The notes beneath the pieces are model-generated. The model searched no databases. It was not told the DNA's origin and was given only the letters and a program-made list of their open reading frames with translations. Shown here piece after piece: positions 1 through 8,322 of a DNA stretch of 64,000 nt. The stretch comes from Streptococcus caballi DSM 19004 (GTDB taxonomy: Bacteria > Bacillota > Bacilli > Lactobacillales > Streptococcaceae). The DNA lies in assembly GCF_000379985.1 (NCBI RefSeq), contig NZ_KB904074.1, positions 82,430-146,429 on the forward strand, written 5' to 3'. Every line of letters starts with the position of its first letter. Position 1 is the first letter of the stretch. Position numbers and translations under genes: made by a program.

Positions 1-848
1 AGCCTGGCGCAGAAGTGCTCAACATGATGCTCTTACGTTCTATGCAACAGGCTCGCTATTCTGAACACAATCACGGTCACTATGGTTTGGCGGCTGAATA
101 TTATACACATTTCACCAGCCCCATTCGTCGCTATCCTGACTTGCTAGTGCATCGCATGGTACGTGAATACAGCCATTTAACCGAAGACAAGATTGAGCAC
201 TTCAAGGAAGTCATTCCAGAGATTGCTACGCAATCCTCAACCTTGGAACGCCGCGCTATTGATGCAGAGCGTGTTGTTGAGGCTATGAAGAAGGCTGAAT
301 ACATGGAAGAATACGTCGGTCAGGAATTTGACGGCGTGGTGTCCAGTGTGGTCAAGTTTGGACTTTTCATTGAACTCCCTAATACCATAGAAGGACTTAT
401 TCATGTGACGACCCTACCTGAATTTTACAATTATAATGAGCGCACGCTGACCCTACAAGGTGAGAAGTCTGGCAAGGTCTTCCGCATAGGTCAGCCAATC
501 AAGATTAAGCTGGTTCGTGCTGAAAAGGAAACAGGCGACATCGACTTTGAATACCTGCCAAGTGATTATGATGTCATTGAAAAAGTTGCCAAATCTGATC
601 GTCGAAGTCGAAAGTCTGGCCGTGGCAATGGCAGAGCTGGTCGAGACGACAAGCAAAAGGATAGAGGACGTAATAAGATTTCTGATAAAAGAGCCAAGCG
701 CAGCTCTGAAAAACGTAAAGGTAAGAGGAATAGCGACAGCAACTCTAACAATAAGCGAAGTGAGATATCAGCTCTTTCTTCTAAAAAGAAAAAATCAAAA
801 AAGCCTTTCTACAAGGAGGTCGCAAAGAGAGCTAAGAAAAGGAGGTAG
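1..848 (+). CDS. rnr: Ribonuclease R, C-terminal part (5' end outside window)
   Basis: This is the end of RNase R, the processive 3'-5' exoribonuclease that degrades structured RNA. The frame is open from the first bases of the window, so the visible GTG at 15 is an internal valine and not a start. The last part of the RNB catalytic domain is visible ([16 protein letters not shown], bases about 108-155). An S1 RNA-binding domain follows (about 315-560, [15 protein letters not shown]), then a long Lys/Arg/Ser-rich basic tail (about 590-845). The stop lies 2 bases before smpB, and the usual rnr-smpB pairing in Firmicutes supports the call. Confidence 0.93.
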   Translation, partial: PGAEVLNMMLLRSMQQARYSEHNHGHYGLAAEYYTHFTSPIRRYPDLLVHRMVREYSHLTEDKIEHFKEVIPEIATQSSTLERRAIDAERVVEAMKKAEYMEEYVGQEFDGVVSSVVKFGLFIELPNTIEGLIHVTTLPEFYNYNERTLTLQGEKSGKVFRIGQPIKIKLVRAEKETGDIDFEYLPSDYDVIEKVAKSDRRSRKSGRGNGRAGRDDKQKDRGRNKISDKRAKRSSEKRKGKRNSDSNSNNKRSEISALSSKKKKSKKPFYKEVAKRAKKRR

Positions 849-850
849 GT

Positions 851-1318
851 ATGGCTAAGGGTGAAGGAAATGTCGTCGCGCAGAATAAAAAGGCGCGGCA
901 TGATTATACCATTGTCGATACAATCGAAGCGGGAATGGTACTGACGGGGACGGAGATTAAGTCGGTTCGCGCGGCTCGTATCCAGCTTAAGGATGGCTAT
1001 GCACAAATAAAAAATGGGGAAGCCTGGTTAATCAATGTTCATATCTCTCCTTTTGAGCAAGGGAATATCTGGAATCAAGATCCAGAACGCACGCGCAAGC
1101 TCTTGCTCAAAAAGAAGGAGATTGTTAGGTTAGAAAATGAACTTAAAGGGACAGGTATGACCTTGGTGCCGCTCAAAGTTTATCTTAAAGATGGCTTCGC
1201 CAAGGTTTTAATTGGTCTGGCCAAAGGAAAACATGACTATGATAAACGTGAATCTATCAAACGCCGTGAGCAGGACAGAGATATTAAGCGTGTCATGAAG
1301 AGTATGAATCGGAGATGA
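851..1318 (+). CDS. smpB: SsrA-binding protein SmpB
   Basis: SmpB binds tmRNA and brings it to stalled ribosomes for trans-translation. The 155-residue length is typical. The sequence has the family pattern [10 protein letters not shown] near the N-terminus, [19 protein letters not shown] in the beta-barrel, and the basic C-terminal tail [16 protein letters not shown]...IKRVMK that acts in the ribosomal A site. The start ATG at 851 follows a strong ribosome-binding site (AGGAGG, 841-846) that overlaps the end of rnr, so the two are translated from one transcript. A terminator follows at once. Confidence 0.97.
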   Translation: MAKGEGNVVAQNKKARHDYTIVDTIEAGMVLTGTEIKSVRAARIQLKDGYAQIKNGEAWLINVHISPFEQGNIWNQDPERTRKLLLKKKEIVRLENELKGTGMTLVPLKVYLKDGFAKVLIGLAKGKHDYDKRESIKRREQDRDIKRVMKSMNRR

Positions 1319-1321
1319 TGA

Positions 1322-1345
1322 GTCTAGGATTTTCCTAGGCTTTTT
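1322..1345 (+). terminator. Rho-independent terminator after smpB
   Basis: An 8-bp stem (GTCTAGGA with TCCTAGGC, one G-T pair) with a 3-base loop is followed by five T. It ends the rnr-smpB transcript. Confidence 0.85.
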
Positions 1346-1444
1346 CTGTAATTTTTTCTTAGTTAGTGCGGACATCAGCACGTTTCTTCGGACTGATGAG
1401 AAAGGTTCCGATTTTCTGTTCGCATACATTAACAGTCAAATCAA

Positions 1445-1473
1445 TTGACAAGCTTGTTAGAAGATTCTAAACT
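1445..1473 (+). promoter_or_regulatory. Sigma-A promoter of the flavoprotein gene
   Basis: TTGACA at 1445-1450 and TAAACT at 1468-1473 are separated by 17 bases. The -35 box is a perfect consensus match. It lies 45 bases before the chosen start at 1518. Confidence 0.75.
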
Positions 1474-1517
1474 AGTTCTTGCGTCACTATGGTGATGGCT
1501 TAGAAATGAGGAATAAA

Positions 1518-2861
1518 ATGTATCAATATGATGTTGTTTTTATCGGTTCGGGTCATGCTAACTGGCATGCGGCGGTAACTTTAGCGCAAGCGGGTAAAAA
1601 GATTGCCGTTGTGGAGAAGGATGTGACGGCTGGGACTTGTACCAATTATGGTTGTAATGCTAAGTTTTTGTTAGATACGCCTTTTGAGTTTTTGGACGGT
1701 CTTGCACGCTATGAAAAAGCAGGTATCGCCAGCAATGGCAGCCTAGATTGGTCTGCCTTGATGGCAATGAAGAAGCAAGAAATTCCAACCTATGCACCAT
1801 TTATGGAGGGCATGTTTGCTCAGCTCAAGATTGACCTGCTCAAGGGTTATGGAAAACTTGTGGATGCCCATACAGTAGCCGTTGACGACCAAAAGATTAC
1901 AACGGATTACGTTGTGATTGGTACGGGGCAACGCCCAGCTCGACTTAATATTGAAGGCAAGGAATTACTTCACGATAGCCGTGATTTTCTTGACTTAGAT
2001 GTTATGCCAAAGCGTCTGGTCTTCATCGGAGCGGGCATCATCTCCATGGAATTCGCCACAATGGCTTCCAAACTTGGTTCAGAAGTTCATATTGTTGAAT
2101 TTGCGGACAAGGCCTTGGCTGCCTACCCTGCTGATTACGTGAAAACTGTCGTGGATAAGATGACCCAAGAAGGAGTGACCTTCCACTTTGGTCAGGCTGT
2201 TCAAACCGTTATTTCTGTGGGAAATAGCCTGCGCGTGACAACAGCCCAAGGCTTGAAAATCGAGACTGACTATGTTTTGGATGCGACAGGTCGTATCTCT
2301 AACGTAGAAAACATTGGTTTGGAAGACTTAGGAATCGCATTTAATCGCTCAGGAATCGTCGTCAATGACCACCTGCAAACAGCTGTGCCAAATATTTTTG
2401 CCAGCGGAGATGTTATTGATAAGACCATTCCACGTTTGACACCGACAGCTAGCTTTGAATCAGACTATATTGCAGGACAAATTCTTGGAAATACTGAGCC
2501 AATCAACTATCCTGTTGTGCCGAACTTAGTCTTTACCTTCCCACGCATAGCCCAAGTTGGTTTGACAGTTGAGGAGGCCCAATCGGAGCCTGACAAATAC
2601 AAGGTAGTTGCCATTCCATTTGGTCAACAACTTAAATTCCAAACCAAATTGGAAGACGAAGCCCATATCACCCTCATTATCAACCAAGAAAAAGAATTAG
2701 TCGGAGCTAGTTTACTGGGCAATGAAGCTGGTGAAATGATTAACTTCCTCACCCTTGTCATCAACCAGAAAATCAAAGCAGCTGACCTCAGCCAAATCAT
2801 TTTTGCCTTCCCAGGCACAACCAATGGGCTGATTAATGCTCTTAAAACAGCCATGAGATGA
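1518..2861 (+). CDS. FAD/NAD(P)-dependent disulfide oxidoreductase family protein
   Basis: This 447-residue flavoprotein belongs to the pyridine nucleotide-disulfide oxidoreductase class I family (glutathione reductase, dihydrolipoamide dehydrogenase, mercuric reductase). Visible are an N-terminal FAD Rossmann motif (IGSGHANWHAA, residues 9-19), a CXXXXC redox pair (C41-C46 in GTCTNYGCNAK) and a second nucleotide-binding motif (IGAGIISMEFA, about residue 169). Start 1518 is preferred over 1506 or TTG 1479 because GAGGA lies 5-6 bases upstream. Two oddities: GCNAK replaces the usual GC-PSK after the second cysteine, and the C-terminal His-Pro...Glu motif is replaced by FPGTTNG. The substrate is unknown. 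Confidence 0.85.
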   Translation: MYQYDVVFIGSGHANWHAAVTLAQAGKKIAVVEKDVTAGTCTNYGCNAKFLLDTPFEFLDGLARYEKAGIASNGSLDWSALMAMKKQEIPTYAPFMEGMFAQLKIDLLKGYGKLVDAHTVAVDDQKITTDYVVIGTGQRPARLNIEGKELLHDSRDFLDLDVMPKRLVFIGAGIISMEFATMASKLGSEVHIVEFADKALAAYPADYVKTVVDKMTQEGVTFHFGQAVQTVISVGNSLRVTTAQGLKIETDYVLDATGRISNVENIGLEDLGIAFNRSGIVVNDHLQTAVPNIFASGDVIDKTIPRLTPTASFESDYIAGQILGNTEPINYPVVPNLVFTFPRIAQVGLTVEEAQSEPDKYKVVAIPFGQQLKFQTKLEDEAHITLIINQEKELVGASLLGNEAGEMINFLTLVINQKIKAADLSQIIFAFPGTTNGLINALKTAMR

Positions 2862-2887
2862 GTAAAGAGTCTTTGGGTACTTAACAC

Positions 2888-2941
2888 AAGAGACTTAAAA
2901 CAAAGTTGAAGTTTAATTGCTGAGTTTGTTTTAGGTCTTTT
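2888..2941 (+). terminator. Possible terminator hairpin
   Basis: AAGAGACTTAAAACAAA at 2888-2904 pairs with TTTGTTTTAGGTCTTTT at 2925-2941 over 17 positions with few mismatches, across a 20-base loop. The long loop and T-rich right arm make it a plausible but not textbook terminator. Confidence 0.5.
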
Positions 2942-2998
2942 CTCTTGATTATTTATTTGGGTTATTTTCCAAGCATCGCTATGGTTTTAGGAGGAAGG

Positions 2999-3412
2999 AT
3001 GGTGGCAATTGTCGGTTGTTCTTATGAATGTGATTCTGCCTTGTTCTATTTTGTCATCTGAGCACCAACTGACCGTTACACTCCAGCTTTTGATTGCCTG
3101 TTTCTTTGGGATGCTGGGCAGGTGTTTTTGGATATGGTTGTTCATTACTTTGAAAAGAGTGACAAGCCTGATGCCAAGGCTATCGTTCTAATCCAAAGTT
3201 TTAGTTTTAACATTGCTACTTTTGTTCTGCCCTTTGTCATGACTTTTTCCCAAGTGCAGCGAATGCTGCAACGCCTTGGCTTTATGGCGGCGGTGTTGTC
3301 AAGCCTACTCTATCTCTTCTTGCCTGTTGATTTGGTGATAAAACAGATGATGTTACCTTGTTTTTTGCACCTATTTCAACATCTGAACCTGTTTATGCTA
3401 TGTAGCAACTAG
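2999..3412 (+). pseudogene. Decayed integral membrane protein gene
   Basis: Two overlapping frames (3009-3191 and 3122-3412) each encode hydrophobic helix-like segments (for example VTLQLLIACFFGMLG, then SFSFNIATFVLPFVMTFS and LGFMAAVLSSLLYLFLPVD). They read as one protein only if a frameshift near 3120-3190 is allowed. An AGGAGGA motif before ATG 2999 suggests an old start, but that frame stops after 20 codons. The pattern of a loop followed by two membrane helices resembles the C-terminal half of a major facilitator transporter. The family assignment is an inference. Confidence 0.4.
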
Positions 3413-3490
3413 ATTCTGAACCACCAATCTCAATTTCCTCAGGGTCTTAAACAACATGCTCCATCTAATCTATCCTTTACTAAAGCAAAA

Positions 3491-3521
3491 AATCTCCCTG
3501 AGTAATAAACTCAGGGAGATT
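3491..3521 (-). terminator. Terminator after gloA
   Basis: A perfect 13-bp stem (AATCTCCCTGAGT / ACTCAGGGAGATT) with a 5-base loop. Read on the minus strand it is followed by a T-rich run (complement of AAAGCAAAA at 3483-3490). Confidence 0.9.
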
Positions 3522-3530
3522 CAGTTATTA

Positions 3531-3920
3531 TTATTCTTTAAATTGTTTAAGGCGAATGACTTCAATCTTGTAGCCATCTGGATCGGTGATGAAGTAGTAC
3601 ATCTTAGGCTTTCCAGGCAGACCAGAAAGGTCAGTGACAGAGAAACCAGCTGCCTTGTGAGCATCGTGGGTTGCTTCCAAATCATCGACGCCAACAGCGA
3701 TGTGACCGTAGCCGTTGCCCAAGTCGTAGGCTTCGTGGCCGTAGTTATAGGTTAATTCCAACTCATAATTTGGGTCGTCAGCTAGCTGCATGTAGACCAA
3801 GGTGAATTTATATTCGGGAAAATCATTGCGACGAACTTCCCTGAAGCCGAGAGCCTCTTGATAAAAAGCGATAGAAGCGTCCAAATCTTTGACGCGGATA
3901 CAAGTATGTAAAAAGGGCAT
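3531..3920 (-). CDS. gloA: Lactoylglutathione lyase (glyoxalase I)
   Basis: Glyoxalase I isomerises the hemithioacetal of methylglyoxal and a thiol to the lactoyl thioester, detoxifying methylglyoxal made during glycolysis. The 129-residue protein is a two-motif VOC domain. The four metal ligands can be aligned with the E. coli enzyme: H5 (FLHTCIRV), E55 (ELELTYNYG), H73 (GYGHIAVGV) and E120 (PDGYKIEVIRL). It stands alone between a decayed gene and a nitroreductase, with its own terminator. Confidence 0.93.
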   Translation of the reverse strand: MPFLHTCIRVKDLDASIAFYQEALGFREVRRNDFPEYKFTLVYMQLADDPNYELELTYNYGHEAYDLGNGYGHIAVGVDDLEATHDAHKAAGFSVTDLSGLPGKPKMYYFITDPDGYKIEVIRLKQFKE

Positions 3921-4097
3921 GGTAGTTTCCTTTCTGATTTGTGGTATAGGTGTTCCGTTTGTTATTATCGACCCAAGTAAATTGATGTCGTAATGAGGCG
4001 CAGTTTTCTTGAGGGGGAAATCAAACCGAGTTAACGAAGTACTAGAATTAACAGCAGATAAACTAAATAACTATAATAGACTATTATAGCAGAGCTT

Positions 4098-4775
4098 TTA
4101 ATCAGCCCAAACGATAACGTCTTGACGTGCTTTGCGTGAACGAGGGTGTTTAGGGTCCCTGAGGCGGTAGCCAAATGACACCATGGAAGTAATGCCTTCC
4201 TTGTCAGGATTGATGAGACCATGCTTAGCCAAGATAGCATTAGCCTTGTCATAATTGAAGCCTTCAATAGGACAAGAGTCAATGCCAATCATGCTGGCAG
4301 CTGTCATCATATTGCCGAGAGCGATGTAGGTTTGCTTGGCTGTCCAATCAAAGAGGGCACGCGGATTGTCAGCCATGTCCATATCCCTTGTCTGAAAGTC
4401 TTGATAAAGTTTTATGCGACTGTCTAAAGCATCACCCTCTCCAAGCCCACGACGAATCAGGCTGTCCTTGATGCTCTCAGAGTCATAGCGAACATCCTTT
4501 TCAGCCAGCAGAACGACGAAATGACTAGCCGTATCTAGTTGAGCTTGGGCCCCCCAAGCAATTTCTTTCAGTTCATCTCTCAAGTCTGCAACGTGCTTCC
4601 TGTCTAAAACGAGAAAGCGCCAGCCTTCCAGGCCGATGGATGAGGGACTGAGCCAGGCTGTATCCAAAATATAATCCATGTCACCACGCTCAATCTCTTG
4701 ATCATTATAAACACGCACCGCTACACGGTGGTCAAAGGCCGCGCGAACCTGCTTTTTAATAGCTGTTTTTTCCAT
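4098..4775 (-). CDS. NAD(P)H-dependent nitroreductase family protein
   Basis: This is a 225-residue FMN-dependent oxidoreductase of the nitroreductase superfamily. Members use NAD(P)H to reduce nitro compounds, quinones or other electrophiles. The N-terminal FMN-binding pattern is visible (FDHRVAVRVYNDQEI), followed by LDTAWLSPSSIGLEGWRFLVL and the central ALGNMMTAASMIGIDSCPIEGF typical of the family. The start at 4775 is chosen over an upstream in-frame ATG because an AGGAGG site lies at the right distance. The monocistronic position gives no hint of the natural substrate. Confidence 0.9.
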   Translation of the reverse strand: MEKTAIKKQVRAAFDHRVAVRVYNDQEIERGDMDYILDTAWLSPSSIGLEGWRFLVLDRKHVADLRDELKEIAWGAQAQLDTASHFVVLLAEKDVRYDSESIKDSLIRRGLGEGDALDSRIKLYQDFQTRDMDMADNPRALFDWTAKQTYIALGNMMTAASMIGIDSCPIEGFNYDKANAILAKHGLINPDKEGITSMVSFGYRLRDPKHPRSRKARQDVIVWAD

Positions 4776-4887
4776 GATTTCCTCCTTTGCTTGCTTATTT
4801 TTATGATAACACATTTTAAAAAGGCTGACAATTTTGAAAGAATTATGCTACTATGATGTGTAGAAAGAAAGTGAAGCGGGGAAAAGT

Positions 4888-5796
4888 ATGATTTTTGCCA
4901 TTGATTTAGGAGGGACACTGCTAAAGAGTGCCTTAGTTGATAAGTCTTATCAGATTGTGGAGCAGTTTCCAGCTCAACCCTCTACTGATAATCTGGGAGA
5001 TTGCCTTGATATTATTGATCATTTAGTTCAGCCAATTCTTGAAAGAATTGACGGCATTGCCTTATCTTGTCCAGGAACTGTTGATACGGATAGCGGAGTG
5101 GTTTATTATGGTGGTATGCTGCGCTTTTTACACGAATTTGATGCAAAAACCTATTTTGAGAACAAATATGGCAAGGCATTTGCTGTGCTTAACGATGGCA
5201 AAGCAGCTGTGCTGGCAGAATTGGCCACGGGAAATCTTCAGGGGCAGCAAAATGGCCTGGCCATGGTTCTGGGAACGGGTCTAGGAGGAGGTCTTGTCAT
5301 CAATGGTCAGCTCTACCAAGGATCACACTTCCAAGCAGGCGAATTGACCTTTATGGTTCCAGCGCAAAGCCAGCCTATTGAAGACGGCAACTTTGCTGGT
5401 CAGCATGTTTCAGCAGTCTCCATGATTGCTAACTGTGCCCAAGCTCTAGGCTTGGAAGATAAGACAGATGGGCCAGCTGTTTTTGATTATATCAAGCGTA
5501 GAGATTTACGTGTTTATCCTATTTTTCAACGTTATTGCCGCTATTTGGCTGCTTACATTGTAAATTTACAGGCGGTGCTTGATGTGGAGCGCGTGGTTAT
5601 TGGTGGCGGTATCAGTGGACAGGAAATTTTGCTTACTGAATTGGAAACTCAGCTAGATCAACTGGAATCAGAAGGCGGACTTGTCTTCGCGGTTGTTCGT
5701 CGCCCAGAAATCATGGCTTGTAAACATCGGAATGGTGCTAATTTGGTCGGTGCCGCCTACTTTTTACACGAGAATAAGAGACTAAGATCATCATAG
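4888..5796 (+). CDS. ROK-family sugar kinase
   Basis: This 302-residue ASKHA-fold kinase phosphorylates a sugar with ATP in the cytoplasm. Residues 6-10 (DLGGT) form the phosphate-1 motif, ND at about 102-103 holds the catalytic aspartate region, and GTGLGGG at about 129 is phosphate-2. The cysteine-rich zinc motif (CXCGXXGC) of classic glucokinases and ROK repressors is absent. This places it with the zinc-less group, which includes beta-glucoside kinases (BglK). The sugar is therefore uncertain. No transporter or glycosidase neighbours it. It is probably transcribed alone from an extended -10 promoter (TGCTACTAT, 4846-4854). Confidence 0.85.
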   Translation: MIFAIDLGGTLLKSALVDKSYQIVEQFPAQPSTDNLGDCLDIIDHLVQPILERIDGIALSCPGTVDTDSGVVYYGGMLRFLHEFDAKTYFENKYGKAFAVLNDGKAAVLAELATGNLQGQQNGLAMVLGTGLGGGLVINGQLYQGSHFQAGELTFMVPAQSQPIEDGNFAGQHVSAVSMIANCAQALGLEDKTDGPAVFDYIKRRDLRVYPIFQRYCRYLAAYIVNLQAVLDVERVVIGGGISGQEILLTELETQLDQLESEGGLVFAVVRRPEIMACKHRNGANLVGAAYFLHENKRLRSS

Positions 5797-5805
5797 GAAA
5801 AGAAT

Positions 5806-5830
5806 GCTGAAAGATTAGTTCAGCTTTTTT
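5806..5830 (+). terminator. Terminator after the ROK kinase
   Basis: A 6-bp stem GCTGAA/TTCAGC with a 7-base loop is followed directly by a run of six T. Confidence 0.7.
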
Positions 5831-5854
5831 AGTATTGATTTACTTTGAAAAATA

Positions 5855-5948
5855 AAGTATTTACTTTCCAAATAAAGAAATATAAGCAATAAATAAAGTA
5901 TTGACTTCTTAAATGAAATGGTATAAACTTGAAATTAAGTAATTACTT
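5855..5948. promoter_or_regulatory. Three evenly spaced dyad operators over the MFS promoter
   Basis: Three copies of a 12-bp dyad AAGTA-NN-TACTT lie at 5855-5866, 5896-5907 (one mismatch, GACTT) and 5937-5948, exactly 41 bp apart. The third sits inside a perfect 18-bp palindrome, ATTAAGTAATTACTTAAT (5934-5951). The middle copy covers the -35 box TTGACT (5901-5906). The third lies just downstream of the -10 region (TATAAA at 5922-5927, 15-base spacer). Binding at these sites would block the promoter. The ArsR-type regulator encoded by the second gene of the operon is the obvious candidate ligand. Confidence 0.75.
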
Positions 5949-5971
5949 AATAAAAATAAAGTTGGTGCTTT

Positions 5972-7213
5972 ATGAAATCTCTTTTAAGCAATAAACTCTA
6001 TCTTTCTATTTTGGGGTTGGATCTTTTATCCAATTTAGGTGATACACTTTATTATCTAGCTCTGATGAATTACGTCTTGTTACTGCCAGACACCAAATAT
6101 GCCTTGGCCCTAGTCAGCTTTTCCGAAACTTTTCCAATCCTTTCAGGTATTTTCTGGGGATATTTGGCAGATAAAACGTCAAAAAAGGTTAATACAATTA
6201 TTGCCACTCAAGTTTTTAGGTTGCTGCTTTATATTTTGGTCGGTCGGGTCATGTCTTTTCAACCCGCGCTAGGGGTCGTCATTGTTGCAGCCTTTGTTAA
6301 TCTCTTGGCGGCCATGGCAGGTCAGTATGAGAATGGTCTTTATATTCCAATCAGCCTGAGGCTAGTGTCTGATCAGGACAGAGAGATGGCGACAGCTTTT
6401 TCCTCTTCTTTAAAATCAACTTTTTCCATTTTATTTAATGCCAGCGGAGCTATTTTGATCGGGATTATGTCCTACAGCCAACTGGCTTATATCAACGCAG
6501 CAACCTTTGCTGTCTGTGCTTTGTTGATGACCCGTTTATCTCCTAAGCTCAATGCTCTTCTTAATCAGAAACCTATCACTCCTGACCAAAAACAGAAGTC
6601 ATTTATTAAAGGATTTATAGGAGATTTTAAGTCTATGGTTGCCATTATGGTGGAAATACCAATTATTCGTCTCTGTCTGGTTATCGTTCCCTGTCTGAAT
6701 GCTCTTTTAAATGGCTTATCGACAATTTTAGTCTTGGTGATGAGTGCGGATAAAGGCTTTATCTTTTTTAATTCTGCCACAACTATCGCTAGTGTCAGTA
6801 TGGTCTTAACACTGGGACAAATCTTGGGAAATCTGTTGGTCACGACAGTTCTCAAGGACTTGGGTATCATGAAAGCACTCCATGGCAGTATTTATTTGCT
6901 TTTGATGGTTTATTTTTCTATGTTTTGTCACAATATTGCTGCTCTTTTAATCAGTCTATTTTTGATTGGGATTACAGTTGGTATTGTCAATCCTAAAATG
7001 TATGCTTACTTGCTCAATACTTTGCCGGAAGATAAAATGGCTTTGATGAGTAATAGTTTGACGACTTATTTTATGTTGGGAACCTTTATCTTCAACTTTG
7101 TTTTGTCTGGTTTGGTTCTTATTTTGTCAGCTCAGCTTCTTGTCGTTTTCTGTCTCTTGCTTTCTCTCCTCCTAGTGGGGTATACTTTATTTAGTTCACG
7201 AAAAAAGGATTAG
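5972..7213 (+). CDS. MFS transporter, likely exporter
   Basis: A 413-residue polytopic membrane protein with about 11-12 hydrophobic segments and the A-like motif GYLADKTSKK after the second helix, typical of major facilitator transporters of the drug-efflux type. The substrate cannot be read from sequence. ATG 5972 is the first start after the promoter, and there is only a weak Shine-Dalgarno match. The stop is 4 bases before the regulator gene, so the two are co-transcribed. The three operators suggest tight, possibly autoregulated control of export. Confidence 0.88.
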   Translation: MKSLLSNKLYLSILGLDLLSNLGDTLYYLALMNYVLLLPDTKYALALVSFSETFPILSGIFWGYLADKTSKKVNTIIATQVFRLLLYILVGRVMSFQPALGVVIVAAFVNLLAAMAGQYENGLYIPISLRLVSDQDREMATAFSSSLKSTFSILFNASGAILIGIMSYSQLAYINAATFAVCALLMTRLSPKLNALLNQKPITPDQKQKSFIKGFIGDFKSMVAIMVEIPIIRLCLVIVPCLNALLNGLSTILVLVMSADKGFIFFNSATTIASVSMVLTLGQILGNLLVTTVLKDLGIMKALHGSIYLLLMVYFSMFCHNIAALLISLFLIGITVGIVNPKMYAYLLNTLPEDKMALMSNSLTTYFMLGTFIFNFVLSGLVLILSAQLLVVFCLLLSLLLVGYTLFSSRKKD

Positions 7214-7217
7214 CAAC

Positions 7218-8267
7218 ATGAAATATCATTATTACAAACATCATAGTCAGTTGATAGAGTTACTTTTGAGCCCATCTTTATTGGCTTTAAATCAAGAGGA
7301 ACAAAAAAAACTCTTTTCGACAGAGTCTCTGGTGGTCTTGGAAGATGCCTACAAGGCTTTGGATAAGATTCAGGAAGCTTTTCGGCCTTATCAAGCTAGG
7401 GTTGAGCGCTTTTATTTGAGTATTCAGCATGTGAGTTTTCCAGTTAACTTGTATAAAAAGCTCTTGAATAAGGGACAGGATCCAAAAACAATAGAAGAGG
7501 TCTATGATAGCTTTTACAAGCTGACTAAAGAAGAGTTAGAGGATGTTTTCTTTGACTGTCTATCAGATGAAGTGCAAGAAGTAGTTGACGACGGCAATTT
7601 CTTGGGACAGTTGGATAATTTGACGGATCAGCCTGCCCTTAAATGGGCTTGGGTTTGGGCAAGACAGCATCTAGCAGAGACTGTGCAGGGATTGGTCTCG
7701 CTTTATAAGGAACTCCTCCCCCTGTATCAGCCATATTTTGAGGCTTACCAAAAGGAGCGAGATTATCTAGCAGATCATTTAAAGATAGACGACTTATTTG
7801 AGCAGACTCAAAATTATCATTTTCCGCTGAAAGAACTGTTGGATGCCACTGGAAAAGAGGATTGCGAAGTTATCATTTTAAGTCCTTGGTTTAATTTTTC
7901 CTCAATTTCTTATCAAAAGAATCAGACTGAGGCGCCAGCTTACCTGATGATGGATAGCCGCATTTTTCAGATTTTATCGACGTCTTACAAGCTGGATACC
8001 GAACGTTTGACCAATATTTTGAAATTATTAGGGGATGAAAATCGTTATAAGGTCCTCCTTGAAATTGTGCAGCCCAAGGCAAAGTCAAAAGACATTGCAA
8101 AAAGATTGGGCATCACAGCGGCTAACGTCTCCTTCCATACCCAGAAGCTCATCAATGCCAATATTATCCTTTTCAATAGCAAAGACTCTTCGTCTGTTAA
8201 ATATAAGCTCAATAAAACATTATTACGAGAAAGTCTCGACCGATTGAAAAGGGACCTTGATTTATAA
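7218..8267 (+). CDS. Transcriptional regulator with C-terminal ArsR-type winged helix
   Basis: A 349-residue protein. The last ~95 residues (RLTNILKLLGDENRYKVLLEIV ... KSKDIAKRLGITAANVSFHTQKL) form an ArsR-type winged helix-turn-helix. The first ~250 residues are a charged alpha-helical region with no motif I recognise and no obvious metal-binding cysteines. Classic ArsR proteins are about 100-120 residues, so this belongs to the long group whose N-terminal part presumably senses a ligand. It follows the MFS gene by 4 bases and probably represses the shared promoter. Confidence 0.8.
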   Translation: MKYHYYKHHSQLIELLLSPSLLALNQEEQKKLFSTESLVVLEDAYKALDKIQEAFRPYQARVERFYLSIQHVSFPVNLYKKLLNKGQDPKTIEEVYDSFYKLTKEELEDVFFDCLSDEVQEVVDDGNFLGQLDNLTDQPALKWAWVWARQHLAETVQGLVSLYKELLPLYQPYFEAYQKERDYLADHLKIDDLFEQTQNYHFPLKELLDATGKEDCEVIILSPWFNFSSISYQKNQTEAPAYLMMDSRIFQILSTSYKLDTERLTNILKLLGDENRYKVLLEIVQPKAKSKDIAKRLGITAANVSFHTQKLINANIILFNSKDSSSVKYKLNKTLLRESLDRLKRDLDL

Positions 8268-8270
8268 CAT

Positions 8271-8311
8271 AACAAAGCCCATCTACTTGACTGAAGAAGA
8301 TGGGTTTTGTT
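8271..8311. terminator. Bidirectional terminator between convergent genes
   Basis: AACAAAGCCCATCT (8271-8284) pairs with AGATGGGTTTTGTT (8298-8311), 14 positions with one G-T pair. It lies between the ArsR-type gene and the DUF554 gene. Confidence 0.8.
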
Positions 8312-8322
8312 GCTCTGCTATT

